Source: CAZNNH01 sp964574335 (GTDB taxonomy: Bacteria > Acidobacteriota > Vicinamibacteria > Fen-336). From it: a stretch of DNA of 63,933 nt. Under the pieces are notes generated by a model. The model was not told where the DNA came from. It made no database searches and saw nothing but the letters and a program-made list of their open reading frames with translations. The stretch lies in contig CAZNNH010000016.1 in NCBI GenBank assembly GCA_964574335.1, positions 1 to 63,933 on the forward strand, given 5' to 3'. Both the position numbers and the translations under genes were made by a program. Numbering within the stretch: the first letter of the stretch is position 1; each line of letters begins with the position of its first letter. Shown one piece after another: positions 38,227 to 48,143 of this stretch.

Positions 38227-39465
38227 TCAGGCCCGGAGCAGCTCCTTGTAGACCTCCACGGTGCGGCGCGCGATGCTCCTCCAACTGAAGCGCTCCGCCA
38301 CCCGAAGCCGCCCTTGGCGCCCCATCTGGACCCGCAGCCCGGGCTCGAGCAGGACCCGCTCCAGAGCTGCGGCGAGGGCGTCCACGTCGTGCGGCTCGAC
38401 CAGCAGCCCGCTCCGGCCAGGCTCGACCTTGTCCGGGATGCCGCCGGCCCGGCTGGCCACCACCGCCAGCGAGTGCGCCATCGCCTCCAGGGTGACGATG
38501 CTGGAGCCTTCGTAGTGGGTGGCGTGGACGAACACGTCGGCCCGCTCGTAGTAGGCGTGGAGCAGCGGCAGCTCGCGCACCCAGCCGGCGAAGAAGACGT
38601 GGTCGCCGAGCCCTGCCACCCCCCGGATGCGGGCCTCCATCTCGTGGCGCAGGCTGCCGCCGCCGAGCACCAACCAGGCCCAGTGGGGAGGCAGCACGCC
38701 CTTGCGGTGGAGGCGCACCAGCGCCTCCAACACGTCGGCGAACCCCTTGTAGCGCTCGAGCCGCCCCACCGAGATCATCACCGGCGCGGCGTCTCCCAGG
38801 CCGGGCAGGGCCTGGGCCAGCACCGCCGCCGGGTCGCGAGGCGTCACCTGCTCGATCTCCTCGATGTCGACGCCGTTCGGGAGCAGCACCACCCGGCCCG
38901 GATCCACGCCCAGGAAGCGCGGCAGCTCGTCGATCAGCACCTCGTCGGTGGCCACCACCCGATCGGCCAGTGCCGCCGCCTCCCGTGACAGACGTCGGAG
39001 GCGGGTCAAGGCCAGCCGCTTGAGACCCCGCGTCTTGTGCTCCTCCATCCCCTGCGGGTTCAGGACCACCGGCGCCCGTAGCGACGGGTCGCGGCGGCGG
39101 CGGCGCAGATAGCCGAGCACGGCCATCCCCTGGGCGTCGATCACGTCGACGTCGCCGCTCCGCACCTGCTCGGCCAGGCGCTCGCCCAGGCGCTCGGCAA
39201 AGCCGGGGTAGTTCACGGTGCGGTCCAGGACCCGGCCGTGCCCGCCCACCGCGAACCGCCGATACGGCGCCGTCACCACCCGCCCCGGGAAGGGACGGTC
39301 ATGCTGGGGCGGGCGCGTGAAGAGGATCGGCTGGTGTCCCAGGGCCTGAAGCTGGGTGGCCAGGTGATAGACCGCTCGCTCCATCCCACCGGGCTCGTGG
39401 AGCGGGTGGGCGCCGCGCGCCACCAGCGCGACCTTCAACGGTCGCTCGTCGCCAGCGTCTCCCAA
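38227..39465 (-). CDS. Glycosyltransferase family 4
   Basis: A 412-residue GT-B enzyme. Seen: an N-terminal glycine-rich acceptor site (ARGAHPLHEPGGMERAVYHLA), VLNPQGMEEH, LLPNGVDIEEIEQ, ISVGRLERYKGFADVLEAL and the donor-site pattern THYEGSSIVTLEAMAHSLAVVASRAGGIPDKV. It transfers a nucleotide-activated sugar to a glycan acceptor, probably in surface polysaccharide synthesis together with the adjacent CDP-paratose-type epimerase. TTG 39465 is the likely start, 9 bases after the upstream lipoprotein stop with AAGG upstream; TTG 39438 is also possible. Confidence 0.9.
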   Translation of the reverse strand: MGDAGDERPLKVALVARGAHPLHEPGGMERAVYHLATQLQALGHQPILFTRPPQHDRPFPGRVVTAPYRRFAVGGHGRVLDRTVNYPGFAERLGERLAEQVRSGDVDVIDAQGMAVLGYLRRRRRDPSLRAPVVLNPQGMEEHKTRGLKRLALTRLRRLSREAAALADRVVATDEVLIDELPRFLGVDPGRVVLLPNGVDIEEIEQVTPRDPAAVLAQALPGLGDAAPVMISVGRLERYKGFADVLEALVRLHRKGVLPPHWAWLVLGGGSLRHEMEARIRGVAGLGDHVFFAGWVRELPLLHAYYERADVFVHATHYEGSSIVTLEAMAHSLAVVASRAGGIPDKVEPGRSGLLVEPHDVDALAAALERVLLEPGLRVQMGRQGRLRVAERFSWRSIARRTVEVYKELLRA

Positions 39466-39474
39466 GCCCGACCT

Positions 39475-40566
39475 TCAGTACTCCGGGTCCGGCAGGCTGA
39501 GGTCGGACTCCAGCTCGAAGGCCAGCAACTGCTCGGCGGGCAGCTCGACCTCGTCGCCCGAGGTCGCCAGCACCACCGCGCCGCCGGTGGCGGCCCCCAC
39601 CGCGCCGCCGATGGCGGCCCCCTTCTTCCCGCCCAGGATCGCGCCGATCACAGTGCCGGCACCGGCGCCGATCCCGACCTTCTTGGCGTCCTGACCCTTG
39701 GTCGGATTGGCCTCGATCACGATGGTGCTGGTGGTGAGCGCGTGGCGGCGGCGACCGAGCTCCAGCTCCTGAAGCGTGAGCGACAGCCGGGCCACGCCCT
39801 TCACTTTGCCGGAGGGCCTGGCCTCGACCACCCTGCCGACCAGGTGGCTGCCCTTCGGCGCCACGACACGGCCCTGCACGACGAGGTCCCGCCCCAGCAC
39901 GGCGGCGAAGTCGTCTCCCGAGGCGTTCGTCTGGCTGCTCAGGGGCTGGTCGAGATACACCTCGATCGCTGTCCCGGCGGGCAGCTTCACGTTCCGGGGA
40001 GGGCGCGGGGTGGCGGGCACCGCCGGTGGCGTGGGCGGCGTCGGCACGACCCCCGGCTGGGGAGGCGCAGGGATCGACGGCGGCGCCGGGATGGCGGGCA
40101 CGGACGGCAGAGCCGGCGGCGCCTTCGGTGCGGGACGGGACGGGACGTCGGGCGGCGAGGGCGGCTTGGCCTCGCCAGCCTGCTCGGCCTCGTCACGCTC
40201 GGCGTGAGCCTGGGGGGCAGGCGCGGCCGACGCCGGCGGTGCCTCCATGGATCCTGCAGGCTCTTCAGGCATCCCGCCCGCCTCCGCAACCGGCGGCTCG
40301 CCACCCGCCTCGAAGCCCCGCTGCTCCGCCAGCATCTCGCCGATGGTTGACCCGAGGGGGAGCTGCTCGCCGAGGCCCTTCCGCTCCCGATAACGATCGA
40401 GGAGGCGTACCTCCTCTCCGGTCAGCTCCGCGCCGTCGTTGACGCGCTCGGCCAGGGCGGCGCGGTTCGCCGCGGTGATCCGGACGTCGCGGATGTCCGC
40501 CTTCTGCTCGGTGCAGGCCCACGACAGGCCCGCCAGGACCAAGACCGCCGCCACCCGTACTCTCAT
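39475..40566 (-). CDS. Proline-rich lipoprotein with glycine-zipper segment
   Basis: A 363-residue predicted lipoprotein: MRVRVAAVLVLAGLSWAC is a type II signal. A helical N-terminal part is followed by a long Pro/Ala-rich stretch (about residues 105-190), then a beta-rich domain (LPAGTAIEVYLDQPLSSQ, GRDLVVQGRVVAPKGSHLVGRVVEA) and a glycine zipper (GAGAGTVIGAILGGKKGAA, GGAVGAATGGA). Glycine zippers occur in outer-membrane lipoproteins of the SlyB/Rick17kDa kind. Specific function unknown. A GAGGAGG site precedes the ATG. The glycosyltransferase gene follows by 9 bases. Confidence 0.85.
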   Translation of the reverse strand: MRVRVAAVLVLAGLSWACTEQKADIRDVRITAANRAALAERVNDGAELTGEEVRLLDRYRERKGLGEQLPLGSTIGEMLAEQRGFEAGGEPPVAEAGGMPEEPAGSMEAPPASAAPAPQAHAERDEAEQAGEAKPPSPPDVPSRPAPKAPPALPSVPAIPAPPSIPAPPQPGVVPTPPTPPAVPATPRPPRNVKLPAGTAIEVYLDQPLSSQTNASGDDFAAVLGRDLVVQGRVVAPKGSHLVGRVVEARPSGKVKGVARLSLTLQELELGRRRHALTTSTIVIEANPTKGQDAKKVGIGAGAGTVIGAILGGKKGAAIGGAVGAATGGAVVLATSGDEVELPAEQLLAFELESDLSLPDPEY

Positions 40567-40658
40567 CCCGTCCTCCTCGAGGAGGCCCTTCGCCTGGCCA
40601 TGGGCGCCTCCCCTGTCTCCATGCTAGACGTCGCGCTCACCGCCACACGTGACCCGTC

Positions 40659-41441
40659 TCACTCGCCGGCCGGCTCGACGTCGCGGGCACAGCGGAAGCC
40701 GACCGCCATGTCGCGCCAGTTGGCGGGGAGGGCGTTTCTGTAGTCGACGCGGTTGCAGAACGGCCCTGAATGCCACCCTCCTCCACGGAAGACCCGGAAG
40801 CGACCCCGTTCGGGGCCACGCGGGTCCCGGGTGGGGGAGGCCCGGTAGTAGTCGGCTCCATAGTAGTCGGCCACCCATTCCGAGACGTTGCCGGCCATGT
40901 CGAAGAGCCCGTACCCGTTGGGCGGGAAGCTGCCGACCGGCCGGGTTCCCTGATGCTTCCCCTGGTGGGCATAGTTGGCGACCTCGGGGGTGACCTCGTC
41001 GCCGTTCGGGTAGCTCTTGCCCACGAGGCCACCGCGGGCCGCCCATTCCCATTCGGCCTCGGTGGGCAACCGCTTGCCCCTCCACTCTGCGAACGCGCTG
41101 GCCTCGCGGAAGCTGACGCCGACCACGGGATGGTCCGGGAAGTCGGGACCGGAGTGGAAGGCCGGCATCCCCCAGAGCTCGGGGAGCTCCGCTCCCGTCG
41201 CCTGACAGAAACGATGATAGGCGGCGTTCGTGACCTCGTGCCGGTCGAGCAGGAACGGGCTCACCAAGACTCTGTGGATCGGGCTGTCGAAGGTGTCGTT
41301 CACGCGACCCATCGCCAGCTCGCCACCGGGGATCCTCACCATCTCGGGGTCGGGCACCGGCTGCGAGGAGGTGGGCCCCTGCACGAGGGCCGGGACCGGT
41401 CCGCCGAGCAGCAGCGCCAGCAGCAGCGTGGCTTGCCTCAT
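40659..41441 (-). CDS. SUMF1/formylglycine-generating-enzyme-like exported protein
   Basis: A 260-residue FGE-sulfatase fold protein with an N-terminal signal peptide. Seen: MVRIPGGELAMG, HRVLVSPFLLDRHEVTNAAYHRF, DHPVVGVSFREASAFAEWRGKRLPTEAEWEWAARGG, GNVSEWVADYYG and FRGGGWHSGPFCNRVDYRN. True formylglycine-generating enzymes have two active-site cysteines in the last segment; here only the second (PFC) remains and the first position is Ser. It is therefore probably not a sulfatase-activating enzyme. The ATG overlaps the YkgJ-type gene stop (ATGA), so the two are coupled. Confidence 0.88.
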   Translation of the reverse strand: MRQATLLLALLLGGPVPALVQGPTSSQPVPDPEMVRIPGGELAMGRVNDTFDSPIHRVLVSPFLLDRHEVTNAAYHRFCQATGAELPELWGMPAFHSGPDFPDHPVVGVSFREASAFAEWRGKRLPTEAEWEWAARGGLVGKSYPNGDEVTPEVANYAHQGKHQGTRPVGSFPPNGYGLFDMAGNVSEWVADYYGADYYRASPTRDPRGPERGRFRVFRGGGWHSGPFCNRVDYRNALPANWRDMAVGFRCARDVEPAGE

Positions 41442-42139
41442 CTCCCCTCCCCTTCGGCCTCGAGATCCTCGCCGCCGGCCAGCGCGAAAGCCACCAGCGT
41501 CTCCCCGGACGGCACTCCTCGCTTCTCGAGCTGGCAGAGTATCTCGTCTTCCAGGTGGTCGGAGTCAACCTCCACCCGACAGCCGTCGACCTCATCGGAT
41601 GAGGCGCCCGCGAAGCAGAGCCGGCAAGGCGGCAGGTCCTCGCCGCCGATCCGGACCGGAGGCCCGAACGTTCGGCAGCTCATGGGTCGGAGCTCGTAGA
41701 GGTCGCACCCGCCGGTCTCCGGGTCGAGCGCCGGGCACGGCAGCGCGGAGTGCCGGGCCAGGTAGGCCTCTCGGCGGCTCTCGTCCTCGTCGAGCTGGTG
41801 TTGCTCGCCTCCGGGAAAGGCCTCCTTCAGGATCCGCGCCGCCTCGCTCGCCCGCGCCCCCAGCCGTTGGGCGCGCGCGGGCTCCCGGCGCGCCAGCTCC
41901 CGCAGGCCGCGCCGCAGGCGTCGGGCATCCAGCGCCGTGATCGGGAAGGGACCGATGCAGCATTCGGTGCAGCCGAGGCGACAGGTCAGCCTGGATCCGG
42001 CCTGGCCCAGGGCGACGCGAAGGCCCTCGTCGAGGGCGGCCAGCAGGACCATGTCGGCTCGATCCGGCCCGTCAGCGTCGGTGTAGCCTCTCCCGCGCGT
42101 GGTGACGAAATCGGACACGACGCTCACCCCAGACGACAC
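41438..42139 (-). CDS. YkgJ-type cysteine-cluster protein
   Basis: A 233-residue protein of the CxxCxxxCC zinc/iron-chelating family. Seen: CRLGCTECCIGPFPIT near residue 53 and, downstream, CPALDPETGGCDLYELRPMSCRTFG with further cysteines in CRLC. These proteins are thought to bind a metal or Fe-S cluster; role unproven. The GTG start at 42139 is the first in frame; internal GTG codons at 42127 and 42118 are possible. It overlaps the SUMF1-like gene. Confidence 0.88.
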   Translation of the reverse strand: MSSGVSVVSDFVTTRGRGYTDADGPDRADMVLLAALDEGLRVALGQAGSRLTCRLGCTECCIGPFPITALDARRLRRGLRELARREPARAQRLGARASEAARILKEAFPGGEQHQLDEDESRREAYLARHSALPCPALDPETGGCDLYELRPMSCRTFGPPVRIGGEDLPPCRLCFAGASSDEVDGCRVEVDSDHLEDEILCQLEKRGVPSGETLVAFALAGGEDLEAEGEGR

Positions 42140-42180
42140 TCAAAGACGAAGACCGACACCCGGTGACAGATGCCCAACCG

Positions 42181-43139
<959 letters not shown>

Positions 43140-43239
43140 NNNNNNNNNNNNNNNNNNNNNNNNNNNNNNNNNNNNNNNNNNNNNNNNNNNNNNNNNNNNN
43201 NNNNNNNNNNNNNNNNNNNNNNNNNNNNNNNNNNNNNNN
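43140..43239. other. Assembly gap (100 N) between two different genes
   Basis: 100 N filler. On the minus strand the symporter runs into it and the FHA-GGDEF protein emerges from it. Reading through makes a false fusion; the end of the symporter and the start of the cyclase are missing. Confidence 0.97.
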
Positions 43240-44858
43240 CCGGCGCCGACCACGTTGTACCAGAGAAAGTGGAGCGCGGTCAGGTTCGCCACCGCCGCCA
43301 CGCTGGCCATCCCGATCATCAGGCCGTAGAACGCCCCGTGGCCGTTGGCACGCGGGGTCAGCACCGCCAGGGCAAAGACGCCGAGGATCGATCCGTAGAA
43401 GTAGGAGCCGAAACGGTTCACCACCTCGATCGCCGAGCCCATCCGGCCCGCCTCGAGCGCCACCAGGCAGGCCACCCCTCCCCACAGCCCGGTCAGGACC
43501 CGTGAGACGAGCAGCTCGTGGGTGTCGCTGGAGACCTTGCCGGCGAACCGCCGGTAGAAGTCCACCATGCTGGCGCTGGCCAGGGCGCTCAGCTCGCCCG
43601 AGAGGCTGGACATGGCGGCGGCGAAGATCACGGCGATCACCAGGCCGGCCAGCCCGCGGGGGAGGTTCCTCACCACGTAGACGGGGAAGATGTAGTTGGT
43701 GTCGTTGTACTCCTTCCCGGTCACCCGCTCGACCTCCCCGACCGCCGAGGCGCGGGCCGCCGCCAGCTCGTGCTCGGCGAGCCGATAGGCCGACAGGTCG
43801 GCTGGCCGACCCTGGTGACGGGCCTCGGCGAAAGCCAGCACCGCCTGGCGGCGGGCCTCCCGCGCCTGCGCGAAGCGCTGCTGGATCGGCTCCAGCCGAT
43901 CGGCGGGCACCGTCTGCTCGAGGCGCTGCAGCTCGGCCGGGTTCCACAGCAAGGGGGCTTCGTGGAAGTGGTAGAAGACGAAGACCAGGACCCCGGTGAG
44001 CAGGATCATGAACTGCATCGGCACCTTGAGGAAGGCGTTGAAGAGCAGCGAGAGCCGGCTCTGGGTGAGGCTGGCCCCCGAGAGATACCGCTGCACCTGG
44101 CTCTGGTCGGTGCCGAAGTAGGAGAGCATCAGGAACAGCCCCCCCAAGAGCCCCCCCCACAGCGTGTAGGGCCGGGTGAGGCTGGCCGACGTGTCCATCA
44201 CCTCCAGCCGGCCGGTGCCCTGGGCCAGGGCCAGGGCGTCCCTCAGCCCGAACGTCTCGGGGAGCTGGGTGATCGCCACCCCCAGGCAGAGGAAGATGCC
44301 GATCCAGATGATCCCCATCTGGACCACGTCGGTCCAGATCACGGAGCGGTTGCCGCCGTAGGTGACGTAGGCGATGGTGGTCCCCCCCATCAGCAGGATC
44401 GTCACCTTCTCGGGGAAGCCCAGGATCACCGAGAGCACCAGGGCTGGGGCGTACAGCGTCACCCCCACCGCCAGGCTCCGCGAGGCCAGGAACAGCAGGC
44501 TGGTGAGGGTGCGGGTGCGGGCGTCGAAGCGGCGCTCCAGGTACTCGTAGGCGGTGATGACACGGGCGCGGTAGAAGAAGGGCACCAGGGTGAGGCACAG
44601 CAGGACCATGGCGAAGGGGAGGCCGAAGTAGACCACCAGGAACCGCATCCCGTCGGTGTAGGCCTGCCCAGTGGTGCCCACGAAGGTGATGGCGCTGATC
44701 TGTGTCGCCATCACCGACAGCCCCACCGCCCACCAGCGCATCCGCCGGCCGGCCAGGAAGAAGTCGTCGATCCGGCGGTTGCCACGGCCGGCCAGCAGGC
44801 CGAAGGTCACGATGGCCACCAGGTAGACGACCAGCACCGCCCAGTCGAGGGAGGTCAT
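43240..44858 (-). CDS. Sodium:solute symporter (SSS family), C terminus lost at gap
   Basis: The first 539 residues of an SSS (SGLT/PutP-like) transporter. Seen: DDFFLAGRRMRWWAVGLSVMATQISAITFVG near the N terminus (sodium-site helix), YEYLERRF, LASRSLAVGVTLYAPAL, and about a dozen membrane helices. A soluble, coiled, Arg/Glu-rich insert of about 80 residues lies between helices near 330-410. Substrate cannot be told. The ATG overlaps the stop of a 50-residue membrane protein gene (TGATG). Confidence 0.93.
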
Positions 44859-45010
44859 CAGAAGGGCCAGCGGGAGAACGCGGCCACCAGCGCCATCACC
44901 AGAAGCGCCGCGATCACCACCGCGGCGTAGGCGCGGGACCAGCTCCCGAACAGGGGGACCCGATCGTCGGTAACGTCGCTTTCGTGGTCATCTCGCGGCG
45001 GGCGATGCAT
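44858..45010 (-). CDS. Small single-pass membrane protein, symporter partner
   Basis: A 50-residue protein with a charged start, a conserved-looking PLFGSWSRAYA motif and one membrane helix (about residues 28-45). Its stop shares one base with the symporter start (TGATG), so translation is coupled. Small proteins with a PLFGSW motif are often found beside SSS symporters; that is from memory and should be treated as family knowledge, not seen here. Confidence 0.72.
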   Translation of the reverse strand: MHRPPRDDHESDVTDDRVPLFGSWSRAYAAVVIAALLVMALVAAFSRWPF

Positions 45011-45084
45011 GGCTCTGGGCAGTCGCCGGGGGACGCACTCGTGGCTCCCCGGCAGGATAGCCCAGAACCCGCCCCTCAGACCGC

Positions 45085-45114
45085 TTGACAAGGCTCGCCG
45101 GGGGATCCCAGAAT
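45085..45114 (+). promoter_or_regulatory. Sigma-70-type promoter before the conserved 110-residue protein
   Basis: A perfect TTGACA (45085-45090) and CAGAAT (45109-45114) are 18 bases apart. The predicted start is near 45121, giving a leader of about 34 bases before ATG 45155 with GGAAG upstream of the start codon. Confidence 0.6.
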
Positions 45115-45154
45115 CGGCTCTCGAGGCCGCCCACGGGGTCCTGGAAGCGCGCGG

Positions 45155-45487
45155 ATGATTACCGGCTTCAACACGGACGTCACCTATCGGGGCGTCGTCT
45201 ACCATGTCCAGACCGAGGACAAGGGAACCGACAACCCCTTGATCGAGACCCTGATCTACAAGGGGGGCGAGATCCTCGGCTCGCGGCGCCTCCCCTACGC
45301 CGAGCTGGCCGAGCGCCACGACGAGAAGGCGATCACCCACCTGATGGAGGAGCAGCACACCGCCATGATCGCCGAGGTGCGGCGCGGCAAGTTCGATCCC
45401 GAGGGGGACAAGACGGTGCTCGAGGACCTCTCGCTGGACGAGATCGTCCTCGCCTACCTCGCCGCCCGGGCGGCGGCCCAGCAGTAG
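45155..45487 (+). CDS. Conserved small protein of unknown function
   Basis: A 110-residue acidic protein. The N terminus MITGFNTDVTYRGVVYHVQTED is a compact beta-hairpin-like segment; the rest is helical (YAELAERHDEKAITHLMEEQHTAMIAEV) and ends in a short helix. No signal peptide or metal motif. Good codon bias, a consensus promoter and its place at the head of a methyltransferase-glycosyltransferase run argue it is real. I recall similar proteins in acidobacterial and related genomes but no established function. Confidence 0.8.
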   Translation: MITGFNTDVTYRGVVYHVQTEDKGTDNPLIETLIYKGGEILGSRRLPYAELAERHDEKAITHLMEEQHTAMIAEVRRGKFDPEGDKTVLEDLSLDEIVLAYLAARAAAQQ

Positions 45488-45527
45488 GCACCGGCAGCCG
45501 GATGGCCCGGGGCCGGGAGGCGGCGGC

Positions 45528-46817
45528 ATGATCGACAAGGCACCGCCGCTCGACGAGATCGAAGATCGGGCCGAGGAGCAGGATCGGGCCTACGCGGCCG
45601 CCCTCGACGCCCTCGACGCGCTGGCCACGTTCGCGCTGCCGTCGGAGGAGCTGGCCGAGCAGCCGGCCCAGCTCGAGCGTCTCAACTCCACCTGGCAGGC
45701 GCCGACCACCACCGGCGCCGTGTCCTCGCTGTGGGGGCCGGTGCAGCGCCGCGCCTTCGAGGCGCTGGTCCCCGCGCTGGAGCAGCAGACCGCCTTCAAC
45801 GCCACCCTGGTGCAGATCCTGAACGGCCACCTCCGGGAGGCAGCGCGCCTCGAGACGCGGCTGCGGGACCTGGTGGCGGCCCTGATCCGGTACGCGCAGC
45901 GTTTGCTGCCCACCATCGACGCCCGCGACCGACTGGCCTCGGCACTCTCGACGGAGCGCGCCGAGCTGATCCTGGAGGCCTTCGACCGGCGCCTCGAATC
46001 GCTCGGCCGGCGCCTGGCCGCCCAGGACGCCCTCCGGGACCGACTGGCGGTGCTCTCCGAGGAGGTGCGCGCGCTGCGCGCCACGCTGGCCGAAGCGGCT
46101 CCGGCTCCGGAGGTCGCGACGGCCGCGGAACGGGCGGCCGTGGACTCGCTCTACGTCGCCTTCGAGCACCGTTTCCGCGGCTCCCCGGAGGAGCTTCGGG
46201 AGAAGCTGTCGGGCTACGTCGAGCAGCTCGCCGGGCTGGGCCCGGTGCTCGACCTGGGCTGCGGCCGCGGCGAGCTCCTCGAGCTGCTCCAAGCCGCGGG
46301 TGTTCTGGCGCGGGGCGTCGAGGGCAACGCCCACGTGGCCCGTCTGTGCCGGGAGCGCGGGCTCGACGTGACCCACGCCGACCTGCTGGCCTTCTTGCGG
46401 CAGCAGAAGGACGCCTCGGTGGGGGGCGTGTTCGCGGCCCAGGTGGTCGAGCACCTGCCGCCGCCGGTGTTGCAGCAGATGCTCGCCGAGTCGCACCGGG
46501 TGCTGCGAGCCGGGGGACGGCTTCTGCTAGAGACCGTCAACCCGCGCTCGGTGCTGGGCTTCCTCGAGGTGTACAACCGCGACCTGACCCACGAGCGCCC
46601 GCTGCATCCGGACACGCTGTCGTTCCTGGCGGCCGCCGCCGGCTTCACGGATGTACGGGTGGAGCTGCGATCCCCGGTGGAGGCGGCGGCGCGCCTGCAG
46701 CCGATCCCCACCGACTCGCTCCCGGAGAAGGCGGCCCGTGCCCTCAACGAGAACGTGGAGCGGCTGAACGGGCTCCTGTACGCCCCGCAGGAGTACCTGC
46801 TGATCGCCCAGCGCTGA
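45528..46817 (+). CDS. Class I SAM-dependent methyltransferase with N-terminal helical region
   Basis: A 429-residue protein. Residues 1-200 are helical and Leu/Ala/Arg-rich with probable coiled coil (LETRLRDLVAALIRYAQRLL, LEAFDRRLESLGRRLAAQD). The methyltransferase domain starts near 238 with motif I VLDLGCGRGELLELL, then AQVVEHLPPPVL and LLLETVNP. The architecture (coiled coil plus methyltransferase next to a glycosyltransferase) resembles enzymes that cap or modify polysaccharide chains; the role is inferred. GGGAGG is upstream. It shares one base with the next gene (TGATG). Confidence 0.88.
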   Translation: MIDKAPPLDEIEDRAEEQDRAYAAALDALDALATFALPSEELAEQPAQLERLNSTWQAPTTTGAVSSLWGPVQRRAFEALVPALEQQTAFNATLVQILNGHLREAARLETRLRDLVAALIRYAQRLLPTIDARDRLASALSTERAELILEAFDRRLESLGRRLAAQDALRDRLAVLSEEVRALRATLAEAAPAPEVATAAERAAVDSLYVAFEHRFRGSPEELREKLSGYVEQLAGLGPVLDLGCGRGELLELLQAAGVLARGVEGNAHVARLCRERGLDVTHADLLAFLRQQKDASVGGVFAAQVVEHLPPPVLQQMLAESHRVLRAGGRLLLETVNPRSVLGFLEVYNRDLTHERPLHPDTLSFLAAAAGFTDVRVELRSPVEAAARLQPIPTDSLPEKAARALNENVERLNGLLYAPQEYLLIAQR

Positions 46818-48139
46818 TGCGCCTGGCCTTCCTCACGCCTCTCCCCCCGGCCGGAACCGGGATCGCCGACTACGGCGCCGAGGTGCTGGAGCTGCTCGGG
46901 CCCCGCCACCAGATCGACGTCTTCCACGACCAGGCCGCCGTGGACGAGGAGCGGCTGCCGCCGAACGTGACCGTGCTCCCGGCCGCCCGATTCCTGGAGC
47001 GCCACCGCGACCACGCCTACGACGTGGCCGTCTACCAGATGGGCAACGGCCGCGACCACGGCTTCCTCTACGACCGGCTCCCGCGGGTGCCGGGGCTGCT
47101 GGTGCTCCACGACCTGGTGCTGCATCACGCGCGCGCCCGCATGTTCCTCGACTCCGAGCCGGTGCGGGCCTATGCGGCCAGCCCATCGGACCCCCAGCGC
47201 CGTGAGGCGGCGCTCCCCCAGCTCCGCGCCTACGCCGCCGAGGTCGCCTACAGCTACCCCGGCCCCGCCGAACGTCTTTCGCTGGTTCACCTCTCCACCG
47301 TTGGCAACCTGCTTCCCTACGCCTATCCTCTGTTCCGGTTGCCGGTCGAGTCGTCGCGGGTCACCGCCGTGCACAACGACTACATGGCCCGAGCGATCCG
47401 GGAGGAGGTCCCGGACGCCGATGTCCGGGTGGTGCCGATGCCGGTCCGCCGCCAGCAGGTGGCCGCCGAGGTCCGCGAGCGGACGCGGCTCCGCTACGGG
47501 CTCGGCCCCGGGACCGTGGTGGTCGGCTGCTTCGGCCTGATGACGCGCGAGAAGCAGATCGATACGGTGGCCCGGGCCGTGGCACGCGCCGCCGTTTTCG
47601 CCCCACAGCTACGGCTGCTGCTGGTCGGGCCGGTCCCGGATCGCTCCAAGCTGGAGGCCCGGCTTGCGGCGCTCGACGTGGCGGGCCGCACCACAATCGC
47701 GGGCCGGGTCCCCTTCGACCTTCTCCCCGCCCACATGGAGGCCGCCGACCTGGTGGTGCACCTGCGCTACCCGACCGCCCGCGAGACCTCCGCCGCCCTC
47801 TTGCGCGTGCTGGCCCAGGGGCGGCCCACCGTGATCTCGGACCTCGAGCACCTGGCCACCATCCCCGACGACGCCGTGGTGCGTGCCGACCTGGCCGACG
47901 AGGAGGGCGCGGTGACGCGAGCCATCCTTCGTCTGACCGAGGCCCCGCGGTTGCGAGAGCGCCTGGGCCGCGCGGCCCGCGCCCACGCCGAGCGCGAGCA
48001 CAGCCCGGCGGCCTGCCTGTCGGCCTACGAGGAGGCGCTCGACGCGGCCCGCGCCCGGCCCGACCCAACGCCTCGCAACTGGCCACGACACTGGCCGCGG
48101 CCGGGCCGGCTTCCGGCCCTCGGCGCAGGAGAGAGCTGA
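46817..48139 (+). CDS. Glycosyltransferase family 4
   Basis: A 440-residue GT-B enzyme. Seen: LAFLTPLPPAGTGIADYGAEVLELL (acceptor-side start), LLVLHDLVLHH, VTAVHNDYMARAI, and a donor half with GCFGLMTREKQIDTVARAVA, LLLVGPVPD and LVVHLRYPTARETSAALLRVLAQGRPTVISDL. The last 30 residues are Pro/Arg-rich and probably disordered. The start overlaps the methyltransferase stop by one base, so the pair is coupled, probably for surface glycan assembly. Confidence 0.9.
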   Translation: MRLAFLTPLPPAGTGIADYGAEVLELLGPRHQIDVFHDQAAVDEERLPPNVTVLPAARFLERHRDHAYDVAVYQMGNGRDHGFLYDRLPRVPGLLVLHDLVLHHARARMFLDSEPVRAYAASPSDPQRREAALPQLRAYAAEVAYSYPGPAERLSLVHLSTVGNLLPYAYPLFRLPVESSRVTAVHNDYMARAIREEVPDADVRVVPMPVRRQQVAAEVRERTRLRYGLGPGTVVVGCFGLMTREKQIDTVARAVARAAVFAPQLRLLLVGPVPDRSKLEARLAALDVAGRTTIAGRVPFDLLPAHMEAADLVVHLRYPTARETSAALLRVLAQGRPTVISDLEHLATIPDDAVVRADLADEEGAVTRAILRLTEAPRLRERLGRAARAHAEREHSPAACLSAYEEALDAARARPDPTPRNWPRHWPRPGRLPALGAGES

Positions 48140-48143
48140 AGCC

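Noticed and set aside
40659..41441. Sulfatase-activating formylglycine-generating enzyme
   Set aside because: One of the two active-site cysteines is Ser and no sulfatase is nearby; called SUMF1-like only.
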